This document shows positions 23,901-33,200 of a DNA stretch of 64,000 nucleotides, one piece after another (the first letter of the stretch is position 1; each line of letters opens with the position of its first letter). The stretch spans positions 2,103,501 to 2,167,500 of the forward strand of contig JADLSH010000355.1 in the NCBI GenBank assembly GCA_016169945.1, given 5' to 3'. Source of the stretch: Trachythela sp. YZ-2020 (Eukaryota; Cnidaria; Anthozoa; Malacalcyonacea; Clavulariidae). Made by a program: the position numbers and the translations under genes. Under the pieces are notes generated by a model. That model was not told the origin of the DNA. It saw only the letters and a program-made list of their open reading frames with translations, and did no database searches.

Positions 23901-24165
23901 ACAGTAGTAATTATATTCGTCGCCAATAATTTCAAGAAAAATATGCAAGCTTATTTTTCATTCTAAATGTACCCTAATTTTTCTCTTCTTTCCTTCTTTT
24001 CAGAACGTTACCGAAAAAGGTAAAAGCTCTGGTCATTTGTATTTAATAAAATCATTGAAAATTCGTGAGCTGGAAAATAAATTTAGCCTATCAAGTCACC
24101 AATAATAACCACCGTGTTGTTTTTTTAGGTCTAAAGTGCCCAAAAAATCTACTGAGACTTCATGA
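11478..24165 (+). CDS. Gene B: secreted EGF-repeat protein with papilin-like cysteine module
   Basis: The exons are 11478-11966 (frame break near 11591-11594), 13200-13304, 14015-14125, 14402-14512, 15050-15166, 15733-15843, 15997-16113, 16976-17092, 17536-17652, 18090-18200, 19212-19322, 19973-20083, 21068-21178, 22895-23005, 24004-24019 and 24129-24165. If one base is restored the product is about 667 aa: signal peptide, a basic then Gly/Pro-rich linker, 12 EGF domains, one CxxTxxGCCxDG module and a basic tail. All EGF junctions are phase 1. Eight of the 12 EGFs carry the POFUT1 consensus C2-x4-S/T-C3, unlike gene A. The papilin-like module is known from extracellular matrix proteins. Role inferred: secreted matrix or signalling protein; partner unknown. 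Confidence 0.85.
13200..13304 (+). CDS. Gene B EGF exon 1
   Basis: The acceptor is tttcttag and the donor gtacgt. This is the shortest EGF exon here (105 nt); it has CEPNPC and CQNGGTC with the O-fucose consensus. A hAT-like MITE begins 54 bp downstream of the exon end. Confidence 0.88.
13359..13677. mobile_element. hAT-like MITE 2 (copy of MITE 8)
   Basis: It begins CAGGGGTGGATCCAGC. An 8-bp flank ATGCACGA lies on both sides (13351-13358, 13678-13685). The right terminus has lost its CCCTG. It is similar along its length to 48676-48983. Confidence 0.8.
13684..13955 (+). repeat. R1 tandem array, three units
   Basis: Three ~90-bp partial units of the R1 family lie in gene B's second intron. 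Confidence 0.8.
14015..14125 (+). CDS. Gene B EGF exon 2
   Basis: The acceptor is atttccag and the donor gtagga. One complete EGF (CHPNPC, CRNAGVC); no O-fucose site. Confidence 0.88.
14140..14215. repeat. R4 fragment
   Basis: It has agttgcatgagagttgac and cgcgtgccggtcaaacgag, words shared with 40490-40600, 44995-45425, 48355-48620 and 62395-62500. Confidence 0.7.
14402..14512 (+). CDS. Gene B EGF exon 3
   Basis: The acceptor is tctttag and the donor gtaact. One complete EGF (CQPNPC, CKNGGSC) with an O-fucose site. Its 3' half has been copied into the following intron. Confidence 0.88.
14513..14990 (+). repeat. Tandem copies of the 3' half of EGF exon 3 plus intron
   Basis: A unit of about 167 bp repeats the exon end (gaatgtaattgtggcgctga type) and the downstream tataagac sequence. 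Copies lie at about 14627, 14790 and 14928. In-frame stops and lost cysteines make them non-coding. Confidence 0.85.
15050..15166 (+). CDS. Gene B EGF exon 4
   Basis: The acceptor is tttcctag and the donor gtaagt. One complete EGF (CHLNPC, CMNGGTC) with a Gly-rich C3-C4 loop. Confidence 0.88.
15412..15690 (+). repeat. R1 tandem array
   Basis: Two units lie in the gene B intron between EGF exons 4 and 5. Confidence 0.8.
15733..15843 (+). CDS. Gene B EGF exon 5
   Basis: The acceptor is cttgtttag and the donor gtaaga. One complete EGF (CHTSPC, CRNGGTC). Confidence 0.88.
15997..16113 (+). CDS. Gene B EGF exon 6
   Basis: The acceptor is cttgcag and the donor gtaaga. One complete EGF (CDSEPC, CLNDGSC). 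Confidence 0.88.
16144..16552. mobile_element. hAT-like MITE 3
   Basis: The termini are CAGTGACGTAG and CTACGTCACTG, with the 8-bp flank AGATAAAC on both sides. Length is 409 bp, in the gene B intron. Confidence 0.88.
16976..17092 (+). CDS. Gene B EGF exon 7, followed by a GC donor
   Basis: The acceptor is cttattttag. The donor reads gcaagt instead of gtaagt, a GC-AG intron. One complete EGF (CEPNPC, CQNGGFC). An R1 repeat starts a few bases into the intron. Confidence 0.84.
17100..17370 (+). repeat. R1 array next to the GC donor
   Basis: Two units beginning a few bases after the gcaagt donor of EGF exon 7. Confidence 0.8.
17536..17652 (+). CDS. Gene B EGF exon 8
   Basis: The acceptor is tatctag. 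The donor gttcac is weak. One complete EGF (CETSPC, CLNGGTC). Confidence 0.83.
18090..18200 (+). CDS. Gene B EGF exon 9
   Basis: The acceptor is actttcag and the donor gtacga. One complete EGF (CRSTIC, CRNGGTC). Confidence 0.87.
18474..18798. mobile_element. hAT-like MITE 4
   Basis: The termini are CAGAGGTGGAAAAAGTA and TACTTTTTCCACCTCTG, flanked by GTGTCACG and GTGTCACA (7 of 8 match). Length is 325 bp. Confidence 0.85.
19212..19322 (+). CDS. Gene B EGF exon 10
   Basis: The acceptor is ctctctacag and the donor gtagta. One complete EGF (CHPNPC, CTNGGTC). Confidence 0.88.
19973..20083 (+). CDS. Gene B EGF exon 11
   Basis: The acceptor is tttcttcag and the donor gtaagg. One complete EGF (CHPNPC, CHHDGKC); no O-fucose site. 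Confidence 0.88.
20491..20984. mobile_element. MITE with TCCGACC-rich interior
   Basis: The termini CAGGCCTTAAAATATCGGTC and its inverse are nearly perfect 21-bp TIRs. TACATT flanks both sides. The interior repeats tccgacc many times. No transposase. Confidence 0.85.
21068..21178 (+). CDS. Gene B EGF exon 12
   Basis: The acceptor is aaaacag and the donor gtaaga. This is the last EGF of gene B (CRPNPC, CDHSGIC). Confidence 0.87.
21179..22894. other. Long gene B intron before the papilin-like exon
   Basis: It contains a small MITE at 21315-21518. The rest is AT-rich with no recognised exon. Confidence 0.4.
21315..21518. mobile_element. Small TIR element
   Basis: The ends GTTTCACGTCAGC and GCTGACGTGAAAC form 13-bp inverted repeats around about 200 bp. 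Confidence 0.65.
22895..23005 (+). CDS. Gene B papilin-like cysteine exon
   Basis: It encodes the motif [18 protein letters not shown] followed by a GC pair six residues on, the C-x6-CC-x(n)-C module known from papilin and related matrix proteins. Two acceptors six bases apart (tatag ending 22888 and tttcag ending 22894) are both in phase, so the exon may be 111 or 117 nt. The donor is gtatgg. Confidence 0.82.
23420..23860 (-). mobile_element. Decayed LINE fragment (reverse transcriptase 3' region)
   Basis: On the minus strand the sequence reads [15 protein letters not shown], the motif found in the C-terminal part of many non-LTR retrotransposon ORF2 proteins. It is followed by stops and frameshifts. 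It lies in a gene B intron. Confidence 0.65.
24004..24019 (+). CDS. Gene B 16-nt micro-exon
   Basis: It lies between the acceptor ttcttttcag and the donor gtaaaa. It adds ERYRK and part of an Arg codon, linking phase 1 to phase 2, and joins the papilin-like exon to the final exon in frame. Confidence 0.7.
24129..24165 (+). CDS. Gene B last coding exon
   Basis: The acceptor is ttttttag. It completes the Arg codon, then encodes [11 protein letters not shown] and a TGA. The C-terminus is short, basic and hydrophilic, so there is no membrane anchor. Confidence 0.7.
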
Positions 24166-25161
24166 GTATTGAACAAGCTGAAGGTGAAATCCTAAAGAGC
24201 ACAGTCTAGGAAGACACGAGCTTGTTCTTGGCTTAAAATTTTTGTAAAAATACTATGCTGGACCTTTCTGAAACCACCGTCATTCCTTTTTCTCATGTTT
24301 TTATGGTACACAATGTTATGTAAGAATAGCATCTGCATTGTAAACATGGCCGAACTCTCCACTTTTCTACGAATACGATTTACTTAACATTACTCTTTGA
24401 CTGGAAAATTCCTTTGGCTCTACATGGCCTTAAAAGATAGAAAATATTAGATTCTATGTTGATCGTTGCAAACGCAAATGGATCGCAATTTGAGACGCGG
24501 TCTGCACAGTGGCGGATTACCAAATAGGCAGAGTATAGGCTGAAGTCTACAGGCCCGGGCTTTCAAGAGGCTCGTGATTTTCAGAGAATGCACTTTTTAT
24601 TAGAATTGTTATTATTTTTTGTCCTTAATTAAGCAAAACGGCCCCAGAAAGCGGGAAATAGCATTTCCGAGACCTTAAATTTACAAATATTTCGGCGGAA
24701 CATGGCCCGGACCTCGCTAAAAGATGTGTCACCGTTTACAGGCGTGAGAATAGTTGAATATAATCCTCAAGGTCCGTGAATTTCACTTAGCCTACAGGCC
24801 CCGTAACTGGTAACCGCCACTGGGTCTGCACAAGATATAGAACGGCCGAACGGAGATGAAACGTAATTGGCGCGCGAATGGTACGCGTTTTCTTTAGGTT
24901 TTTCTTAGCCTACGAACAATGACGGTAATTCTAATTCTATAGAAGGCAATTCTGAGCACCTGTACGGTAGATTGTAGTATTAAAAACAATTAATTAAGTT
25001 AACAAAGCACACATTTTGCTCTATATAACGTAGAATATGCAAATGATAGATAAAGAATAAACAAAATTTAAAAATGTTTAAAGGCTCTTGTATTTCATAT
25101 ATTTACATGATGTCTTATTGAGGCAATGCAAATTATAAGGGCATCTATCTAACATGACGTT
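24166..25161. other. Intergenic between convergent gene B and oxidoreductase
   Basis: It contains one hAT-like MITE (24507-24822). An AATAAA near 25059 could serve gene B's 3' end. No exon was seen. Confidence 0.4.
24507..24822. mobile_element. hAT-like MITE 5
   Basis: The ends are CAGTGGCGGATTACC and GGTAACCGCCACTG, with the flank GGTCTGCA on both sides. Length is 316 bp. It contains gaaatagcatttccgagac. Confidence 0.9.
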
Positions 25162-25847
25162 CTATCGAGGTAACATAACCGCTTGCCCCGTTTTAAGTGA
25201 CTGCTCGCAGGCCTCGATAATTTCGCTTGCAAGTAGGGTAGATTCCTTGGTAATTACCGCGGAACATTTTCCTTGAATTACATCTAGGAAATGGTCTAAA
25301 GCCTTAATGTACGATTCCGCATATCTTTCCGGGAATGAGTGATATATTCGCCCGGTCGATGACCCCGCCTGGCCGGAAAATTCAACATTTGAAGGCTTAT
25401 AGTTATGTTGAACTAGCATGCCTTTTTCACCAAAGACCTCAAATCTTTGGTCGTACCCAAAGCAAGCAAACCTAGATATATCAACTAAACCTATCCCGCC
25501 ACTGGGGAATTTCAAAACAATCGCCAATGTGTCCACGTCGTTCATTTCCCTTATTTCTTTAATAAAGCTATGAGCCGTTGTGTATACGCTAAGCGGTCTC
25601 TCCCCGAAGATCCAAGTCAGCACGTCGAGGTCGTGAACTGCGCAGTCGTGGTAAATTCCGTTCGATATTTTGAGGTAGTCAATTGGCGGCAACGGTGAAT
25701 CTCGACTTGTTATTTTGGCCATTTGAACTGGCCCCACTTCGCCAGATTTTGTTCGGGTGTATATCTCTCGAAGTCCAGGATCAAAACGACGGTTGAAACT
25801 GCAAATCAATGGGAGCTTTCTTTTCTTCGCCTCATCGTAACATTTCG
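25162..25847 (-). CDS. Oxidoreductase exon 2 (C-terminal half)
   Basis: It starts after the acceptor cttatag on the minus strand, completes an Ala codon and continues KCYDEAKK to the TAG at 25162. It contains the FNRRFDP and HDCAVHD motifs. Confidence 0.9.
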
Positions 25848-28770
25848 CTATAAGAGATTTTATAATTAACCTGAATGAACAATATAAGACTTTTTAGACA
25901 ATACAAAATAACTTATATGCATATACAGTCAGCTCTCGCCTTGCGGACACCTCGCTATTACGGACACCCCGCTATTAAGGACAGTTTGTAAATCCCCGGC
26001 CGAAACTACTAAGAAATGTATTGAAATAACTCTCGCTATTACGGACTCTCGCTATTACGGCATTGCGGACACTTCATGTGGTCCCCAACAAACATTTTTA
26101 TTGTTCTACTCTCGTTACAACGGATATTTTGGACGTATTTTTCTCTGGACACAATACAAAAGTGAATGACTTTTTCATTTATACAGTGACATATTTTACT
26201 GTTTCTATTTATCAGCGGAAGTACTTTGATGATTCCGTGCGTCATCATTTCTGTCGACAAAACTGACAAACAGAAAAATATAGAATGCTCCGACCTTTTC
26301 CCGCTTTATTTACACTACTTTCGAGGCATTTTACTTTGACTTGTACTTTGCACTCATGTATCACAGTAAACCTCTGCAGCTAGAAGTTGAAATAAACTGG
26401 ACATTATAAACAAAAAGGAGTAATACATTGTAGTGACATTTTACAACCTAAAATTGTGATATTTTCTTCTCAAAACGAAAGGCAATGAACCGTTTTAGGA
26501 CAATCGCATTGATTTTTTGTTAAATTACGATGAATGAAACACTAGTGTTTGATTATCAAACACTAGTGTTTGATGCAGTGTTTTACCAGGTATGAAAGCC
26601 CATTCACGTGACGGAATGGAGCTGTCTGATTGAGTAAATTGCTAATGAATTATTAATGAGTTTGAGAAGTACTATTTCAAAAACGAGTTTGAGTGTTTGA
26701 TCACGGTATCAAAACACGAGAATGCTAATGAATCTCGAGGGGCACCCGGCACCCCGCTATAGCGGACTCTCGCTATTACGAACGCTAAATGACGGTCCCC
26801 AGGGTGTCCGCTATAACGAGCGTTGACTGTATACAGCTGATTCAATAGACCAATTCGTAATGTCGACTGCGCATCGCAATGACGCGTTCTGCGTCGAGAT
26901 AAAATTGCACTTGAATCGTAACTTGCGAAGTCCGCAAGATTTAAAATATGCATATCAAAGTAATCAACTGATCAATCATCCATTCAATGCCATTTTGTAC
27001 TAACATACTTTGTCCTCTTAAGAGAATATCTTTTGTGCAATTAAAAGTGAGTCAACCCTGCGAAAACTAAATGTTCTTTGACCAACGTTAAAGTTTTGCA
27101 TATTCAAATCATATTGCAGTACGTTGTATTGTGGCTATATGTAAAACACAAATGATGATTGAACAGTTAAATACTTCGATATGCATAATTTAGTTCTTCC
27201 AGTCTCAGCAACATGTTATACATTCAACTACAATTTTATCCCGACGCGGAACGCGTTATTTGGATGCCAGTCGACGCTACAAAATGGTCTATTGCAAAAA
27301 ATAATATACTGGATCATAAAAATTGGGTGGGCTTTAAAAATCTGGCCGTATTAACGGGGTATAAAGGACATGTATTGTCTTGCCGCGAACGTATAAGGAT
27401 TTAACTGTGTGCAACACGTTCAGCAAACCGAAAGTTTGGAAGTCATCCAACGCGAGTCGCAATCCATATTCCGCAATCCATATTCCGCAATCCGTACTTT
27501 CCACCAAACCGATATTTGCAAATCTTGCAAATAAAGGCGTTGGGGAGGTTAAGAGGTGTGAAAAACCAAATTGATTGTCATTTAAATTTTAACTTATTCA
27601 AATCGAGTATGTGTCATTTGATATCGATGATAATATCTGATATCAAGGTGGGCGAAGTAAAATTGCGAAATATTCAACAATCAAAATATTATGCCAGACC
27701 AGACTCGTCCCGATAATTTTTGCTGAGGATTTCACCTCGTGAGGCCGCGGGACAAAGATCTAACATCTTTGATATTCATGAGAGTAATTTGGTAACCTAC
27801 GATTTTTCGGTGAGCTCAGCCAAGATCAGACAAGAGCTCTCGTGTACAACTGTACAAATGTAGTTCAAAATATTTTTAGTCAAACAGCTCGAGGTTTAGT
27901 CAAGCGAATGACGCCATGGTGCATGATCAGATCAACTTTCGGATCGGTATAAACAAACCTTTTCTATATAGATATGTATAGATTTTCGCTTACCTCAAAA
28001 CTGGTCTGCAGCAGGCTGTTTCATCTGTAAAAGAATCATCAGGCAGTCCTGTAAAAGAACATGAAACAACCTGTTGCAGACCAGTTTTGAGGTAAGCGAA
28101 AATCTATAATTTGCTCTAACTATATGTTGTCGAGCACTCTGCGTTTCGTAGACCTAAACCTACACGTGTATATAATTATATATATTTGTATAAAAGCAGA
28201 ATGAACATAATTATTTAAAAACTGTTTCAAACCGCGCGAGATCACGTTGCCTCAGCCAAGAGCTCTCGTGTAAAGCAGGATTAACTCGTTGCATGTTTCG
28301 CAATACTGTATAAATACCGTATGTATTATATATTCCCCAGTCACCGAACGTTGATGGCGTTCTACCTAGTCTTATAATGCATATTCTGTTTAAACTATCT
28401 CTTCTACAAACCCCAACTGCGTGACATTAGATATTTTCATACCAATCGCTTCGACACTGTTCGCCAAAGGCTTCTCACAGAACACGGCTTTACCCGCTTC
28501 TAAACTGGCAAGTACCAACGCTTCGTGCGTCTGTGTTGGTGTCGCGATAACACAAGCATGAAGCGAGACATCGCTCAGAACTGTTTTGATATCGCTTGTG
28601 TGAACAACTTTAGTATTTAGGCGATGGTCTGCCACGAATTTTTCTGCTTCGCTGGGGTATTCTTCGACGATGTACTTCAGATCGACACGTAGGTTATTAA
28701 GGAGGTTTTTGAAGTGAATTTTGCCAGCACGACCGAGAGCGAACAATGCTATATTGATACGAGAATCCAT
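25162..28770 (-). CDS. Gfo/Idh/MocA family oxidoreductase, inositol 2-dehydrogenase-like
   Basis: There are two exons, 28443-28770 and 25162-25847, joined in phase 1 (donor gtatga, acceptor cttatag), giving 337 aa, the usual length of the family. The N-terminal Rossmann fold has a dinucleotide loop A-L-G-R-A-G at residues 11-16, in which the first Gly of GxGRxG is Ala, plus the ATPT motif near 76-79. The EKP motif at 99-101 supplies the lysine, and D177/H181 in YHDCAVHD match the catalytic Asp and His of inositol dehydrogenases. The domain boundary reads LICSFNRRFDP, typical of the family. There is no targeting signal, so it is likely cytosolic. The substrate (myo-inositol or another polyol or sugar) is inferred from the family and not proven. 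Confidence 0.9.
25926..26829. mobile_element. pogo/Tigger-like MITE in the oxidoreductase intron
   Basis: The ends CAGTCAGCTCTCGC and GAGCGTTGACTG are imperfect inverted repeats flanked by TA. Repeated ctcgctattacggac blocks lie near both ends. Length is 904 bp, with no transposase frame. This terminus style is known from pogo/Tigger elements. Confidence 0.7.
27977..28109. mobile_element. Hairpin element in the oxidoreductase intron
   Basis: Arms of about 48 bp (tatagattttcgcttacctc and its inverse) with few mismatches surround a ~35-bp loop. Confidence 0.75.
28443..28770 (-). CDS. Oxidoreductase exon 1 (NAD-binding half)
   Basis: It runs from the ATG at 28770 to the donor gtatga and encodes 109 codons plus one base, ending after the EKPLA motif. 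The ATG is the first in frame and sits just before the Rossmann strand. Confidence 0.9.
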
Positions 28771-29926
28771 ATTTGCTTCGGAGTATGAGAACGCTTTGCC
28801 GAGGTCTCGGCTACACTCAATTCAGAGTTCACAGCCGATGCACGACAGCACGAAGGCGACGAAGCGTATCAAATTCAAATATTCGAATTGGAAACCCAGG
28901 AATTACGTACAGAAACAGGAATTACAGGAATTGCAGCCATGCTACACAGAAAATGCTCGTCTTCGACGCCCGAACTATAAATATATCTGAGATGAAATTT
29001 TAATTTCAATATTTATGATATAATTATATACACTTGAAATATCAAGATTTTTCTCGGCATCTCGTTCGATGGGATTAATAGTAGAAGGTGTTAGTAGATG
29101 GAATACTCGTACGGATATTTATACATTTTTTAGACCTATAGGGCTATGGTCTACTACGGAAATATGGCTCATTTTAATACAGTCAATACTGGTTCAGTAT
29201 ATCGATGGTATACAATGTTAAAAAACTTGATTTTTAGTAAAGATATATAGGTTGCCAGTCAAAACTTATATTTACAATAGAGACGCAATTCCCGCAATCA
29301 TGTGTATGCGTGTCAGGATACCTTAGCTAACAAAGTTAAGATCGAATAAGAGAAGTGAAGTAAGCAAGCGTACAACTCGTAATACACAAAAATTAAACAT
29401 CACACTGTTAGTCTTACAGTAAAATTCAGAAACTACATTGACAATAGAGAGATAAGCTCTTCCCTCCGCCAAAAAGAGATTAGATTTGGAGCACTTAATA
29501 TGAAGGTGTCAGATTCTTTGCTGCTTGAAGTGTGCAATTGACAAAATAGCCTGGTTTCTGCATGTTAAATATTCGCCAGGACGTAGGAAAGTCAGGAAAT
29601 GCCAGCATTGCAGAAACTCTAAATTTCAAAATTGCTCTTCGAAACCTCCCCCAGCCCCCCTCCTCCCCCCGAGAGTTTATCTACCTCCCTCCCCCACCCC
29701 CTCCCCCACCCGCACCCAGACAAACCAATCTTCCGCCACCAATGGGTGGAAATAAACGTTTAAGATTTTTGGAATTCCTTAAGAACTCCATAGATATATG
29801 TCATAGCTTTTCCCGAAATTAAAGCCCTCTTTGAGAATTCTGATCAAAGTCCGAGAAGAAGTCTATGAAGAAGTTTATGCTTCTCTTTACAAGTATATTA
29901 AAAAAATAAAAACCTTAAAATATAAG
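28771..29926. other. Intergenic between gene D 3' end and the oxidoreductase start
   Basis: It includes a dispersed repeat copy at about 29040-29145 and a C-rich tract at 29645-29715. The oxidoreductase promoter should lie here; no motif was confidently identified. Confidence 0.35.
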
Positions 29927-30208
29927 CTAATCGCAAGTGATTCGAAGTAGTTTTGTAGCGAAGGTGGCTAAATCGGGAAAGTCAACACTAATGATGTCAT
30001 CCTTGTTGGTGACGATTCTCTCCAGTTCGCCTTTAAATTCTCTTACTTTCTCCTCTTTTCCCGCCGCCACGCCCAGAATTTTGATATCACGTGACTTCAT
30101 TGCGTCTGCCATCTCATGGGCCAGCCGTAGGTCATGCGCATTACCGTCCGTCAGTAGGATTAAAATGTCGTCGACTAAAGGCCGGTCACCGCCATATTTG
30201 TTGAAGAC
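29927..30208 (-). CDS. Gene D vWA D5, second half, and stop
   Basis: It starts VFNKYGGDRP, has LLTDGNAHD (intact), and ends RITCD with a TAG. The final Cys closes the domain. Confidence 0.9.
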   Translation of the reverse strand, partial: VFNKYGGDRPLVDDILILLTDGNAHDLRLAHEMADAMKSRDIKILGVAAGKEEKVREFKGELERIVTNKDDIISVDFPDLATFATKLLRITCD

Positions 30209-33200
30209 CTGAAAAATATTCAAATATTACTGGGTACAAATAGGCTTTTGAAGATATATACCTAATAAACAACATTGAAATTGATCTCTCTCAACTCATA
30301 CATACTTCTATACATAAGGAAATTAATTAGGCAAACATTAGTCAAAAGCATACTTTGGTACAATTCTATAGCTAGAACTCGATTAAGTTTTCATCAAGCC
30401 CTTTGACTGAATGTAAGACTTGTAATTCGAAACTTTATTCAGTCGCAGGATTTTATCAAACTCCAATCCTATCACTTGATCATGCAATTAAACTTCATCC
30501 AGCCTATGACTTGATCAAACTTCTTCCTGTCCTAAGACTTGATCAAAACTTAATCCAGTCCTGTGACTTGATCAAACTTCATTCAGTCCTAGGACTTGAT
30601 CAAAAATATAAAATCAAAGTAAGCTAAACAAAATAACCAACCTCTGTGCTGATCCTACTCAATGCATTACCAGTTTTCGTACGTAACCCAGCGTGATAAC
30701 TCATCGACTGTACCGAGTCCAACACCTCCTCCGTGGAGTGTTTACCAAGCCTCAAATTTTTCTCAGTTTTCTGCACCTCACTGTACTGCATCATACCAAT
30801 ATGTAGGTTATTATTCTGTCTGGTGAGCAGGATAATGAGATCCTGTAGAAGTTTTCGTACATTTCTGAAGTTCGTGTATTTAATGCTTGCTGAGCCATCC
30901 ACTGTGAAGTAAATATCGTGTGCGCGACCATCGCACTGGAATGAAGCAGGCGGATCTGAAATAATTAAAATGGTTAATTCTAAAGTTTTATATAATTTTA
31001 AAAAAATTTGGCCCGCATCATCCATCATGGCGGATCACCCTTCTGGCAAATACAATTCCCGCAGATATTTTCCTGATATTATCAAGGTCCGTTTGAGCGA
31101 ACTACACACTCAGATAGTCCATACTTGACGGATACGTCTGTTTGTCACGTTTTGACAAAGACGATCGTATTATCAGATGAAGTATCTTTTGGTTACAGCT
31201 GTTTACCCAAACTCGTCCGGATAAATCATCCGGTCGTCTGGACCAACTTGGGCAAAGAAAAGATCGCTCGTCTGATAATTCCGTCAAGATGAAATATCTT
31301 CGTTGTTCGTCGACACACGTAAATATCTCACGTCCTGTCGACCAGATGTGTTCACAACAGGCTTGTAGCAAGCTTGCCAACAAGTTGCAACAATGTTGTT
31401 ATTTTATCAACTTGCGACAAGGTTGTCACTCACAACGTGTTAACAAGTTGTTGACTTGCAGGACGATAACAAGTTGTTGGAACAACTTGTAATACGTCTG
31501 TGAGTCAACAACATTGTAGGAGGTTGTCAACAAGCCGCACCGTTTACAACTTGTCAACAAGCTGGGAACAAGCAGTGCGAACACATCCTGAAAACAAGTT
31601 GTTGAAACAGCATTGGTACAGTCTGCTGCAGGTTTGTTGCAACTTGTGATGTGTACTCAGACTTGCGTGCGCGGTTCGCCAGTTGACAGACGATCCGTCT
31701 CTAGTATAAATAACGTCTTTCCCTAATAAGTTCCTCCAGGTGGATGATCTCTCTATAAATCAGACCAATACTCACAATTCTTTCTGTAGTAAACTTCAAA
31801 ACATATCGGTCGCCATATGTAATCAAACAACTGGCGAAACTGAGACGGCGGTGACAACGTAGATGTAAACAAATACGTCACATTTACTATTTCGTTCCAC
31901 TTTTGGTCCACTAAGTAACGCATATCGCCAATAGAAATAACAATGATTTTGATATTTCTTGCTTTTAGTAGATCGACTTCGTGTGTGACCTTCGCCTGGT
32001 CGTTAGCGTTGCCGTTTGTCAGTAAAATGATGATGTCTTGCACTTCGTAACGTCGATAGTTTGTATTGACTTCGTAGAACTACAGCAAAGAAAAGTATAT
32101 GGTATTAAGATGAAATAATTTTGGTCCATTCCAATTTTTCAGCAAAGGCCCGTGGACAAAATCTATGGCGATTCAGCGATTGGAATGTTCTATTGTCTTT
32201 TCATTGTTTTGAAAATCCCACTGTTCCGCCATGCCATCCAGCCGCTTTTTATAGTTATGTTGTTTGTGCAAAGCATACAGGGTGTATCAAAAAAAAGTGA
32301 ACCCTTTGAAATTTAATACAATAGTGAACCTTTTGAAATTGAACTTCATATTTGCATTTTCTTTCAAATAATCTATTGTACCCTATTGTATTTAATTTCA
32401 AAGGGTTCACTTTTTTTTATACACCCTGTATATACAGGTCTTTAAGCCTGTCGTTAACGGCAAACCGTCCAATAACAAAGGTTTCGAAATACAGGTTGAA
32501 ATAGCTGCAATGAAACACATAATTGGTGTCTGTCGTCGCCGCATTCGATTTGCCATTTGATAATTTCAATTCATGTTTGAGCGGCTAGAGAGTAAAGGCA
32601 TTCCTTGGCATTCAGATATGAGATATCAATATATTTAGCTCGTTTTCCACAGTATCTTATCGCAACACAACTTATTTCTTTGTTTCCTGAGCCGACTCGG
32701 GCAGGGGCGTAACTAGGGTTACAGCATTAGGGGGGTGAACAAATTTTGCCCGACGAAAAATAAATAAAACATTTTCCCCCCCAAACCCCCCCCCCAAATT
32801 TTTCGGAAATATACTGTAAAAATTTCGCGACACTATTATGTTTCGCGACATGAGGAATCACAATTCGCTCAATTTTCCCCTAATTTTTAACGGTTTTTCG
32901 ATTAAAAATCCCCCAACTGTTCTCAAAATATTACAACAACATTCTTGGGCCTCATTTTTGCCCGACGAATTTGGTAAATTAGCCCGAAAAAGTGGCCATT
33001 TCTACACATTGGGGGGGTGTCACACCCCCCCACACCCCCCCACTATTTACGCCCCTGGACTCGGGTAGAACTAATGACTTCGACCCAAAAGAAAATGCAA
33101 CGCTACGTTGCGATGAGTTTGAAGTGGAAAACAGCCTTTTAGACGGAGTACTGTTTGATATATTTTTGAGTAACTAAATAACATGAGAACAGTGGATTTT

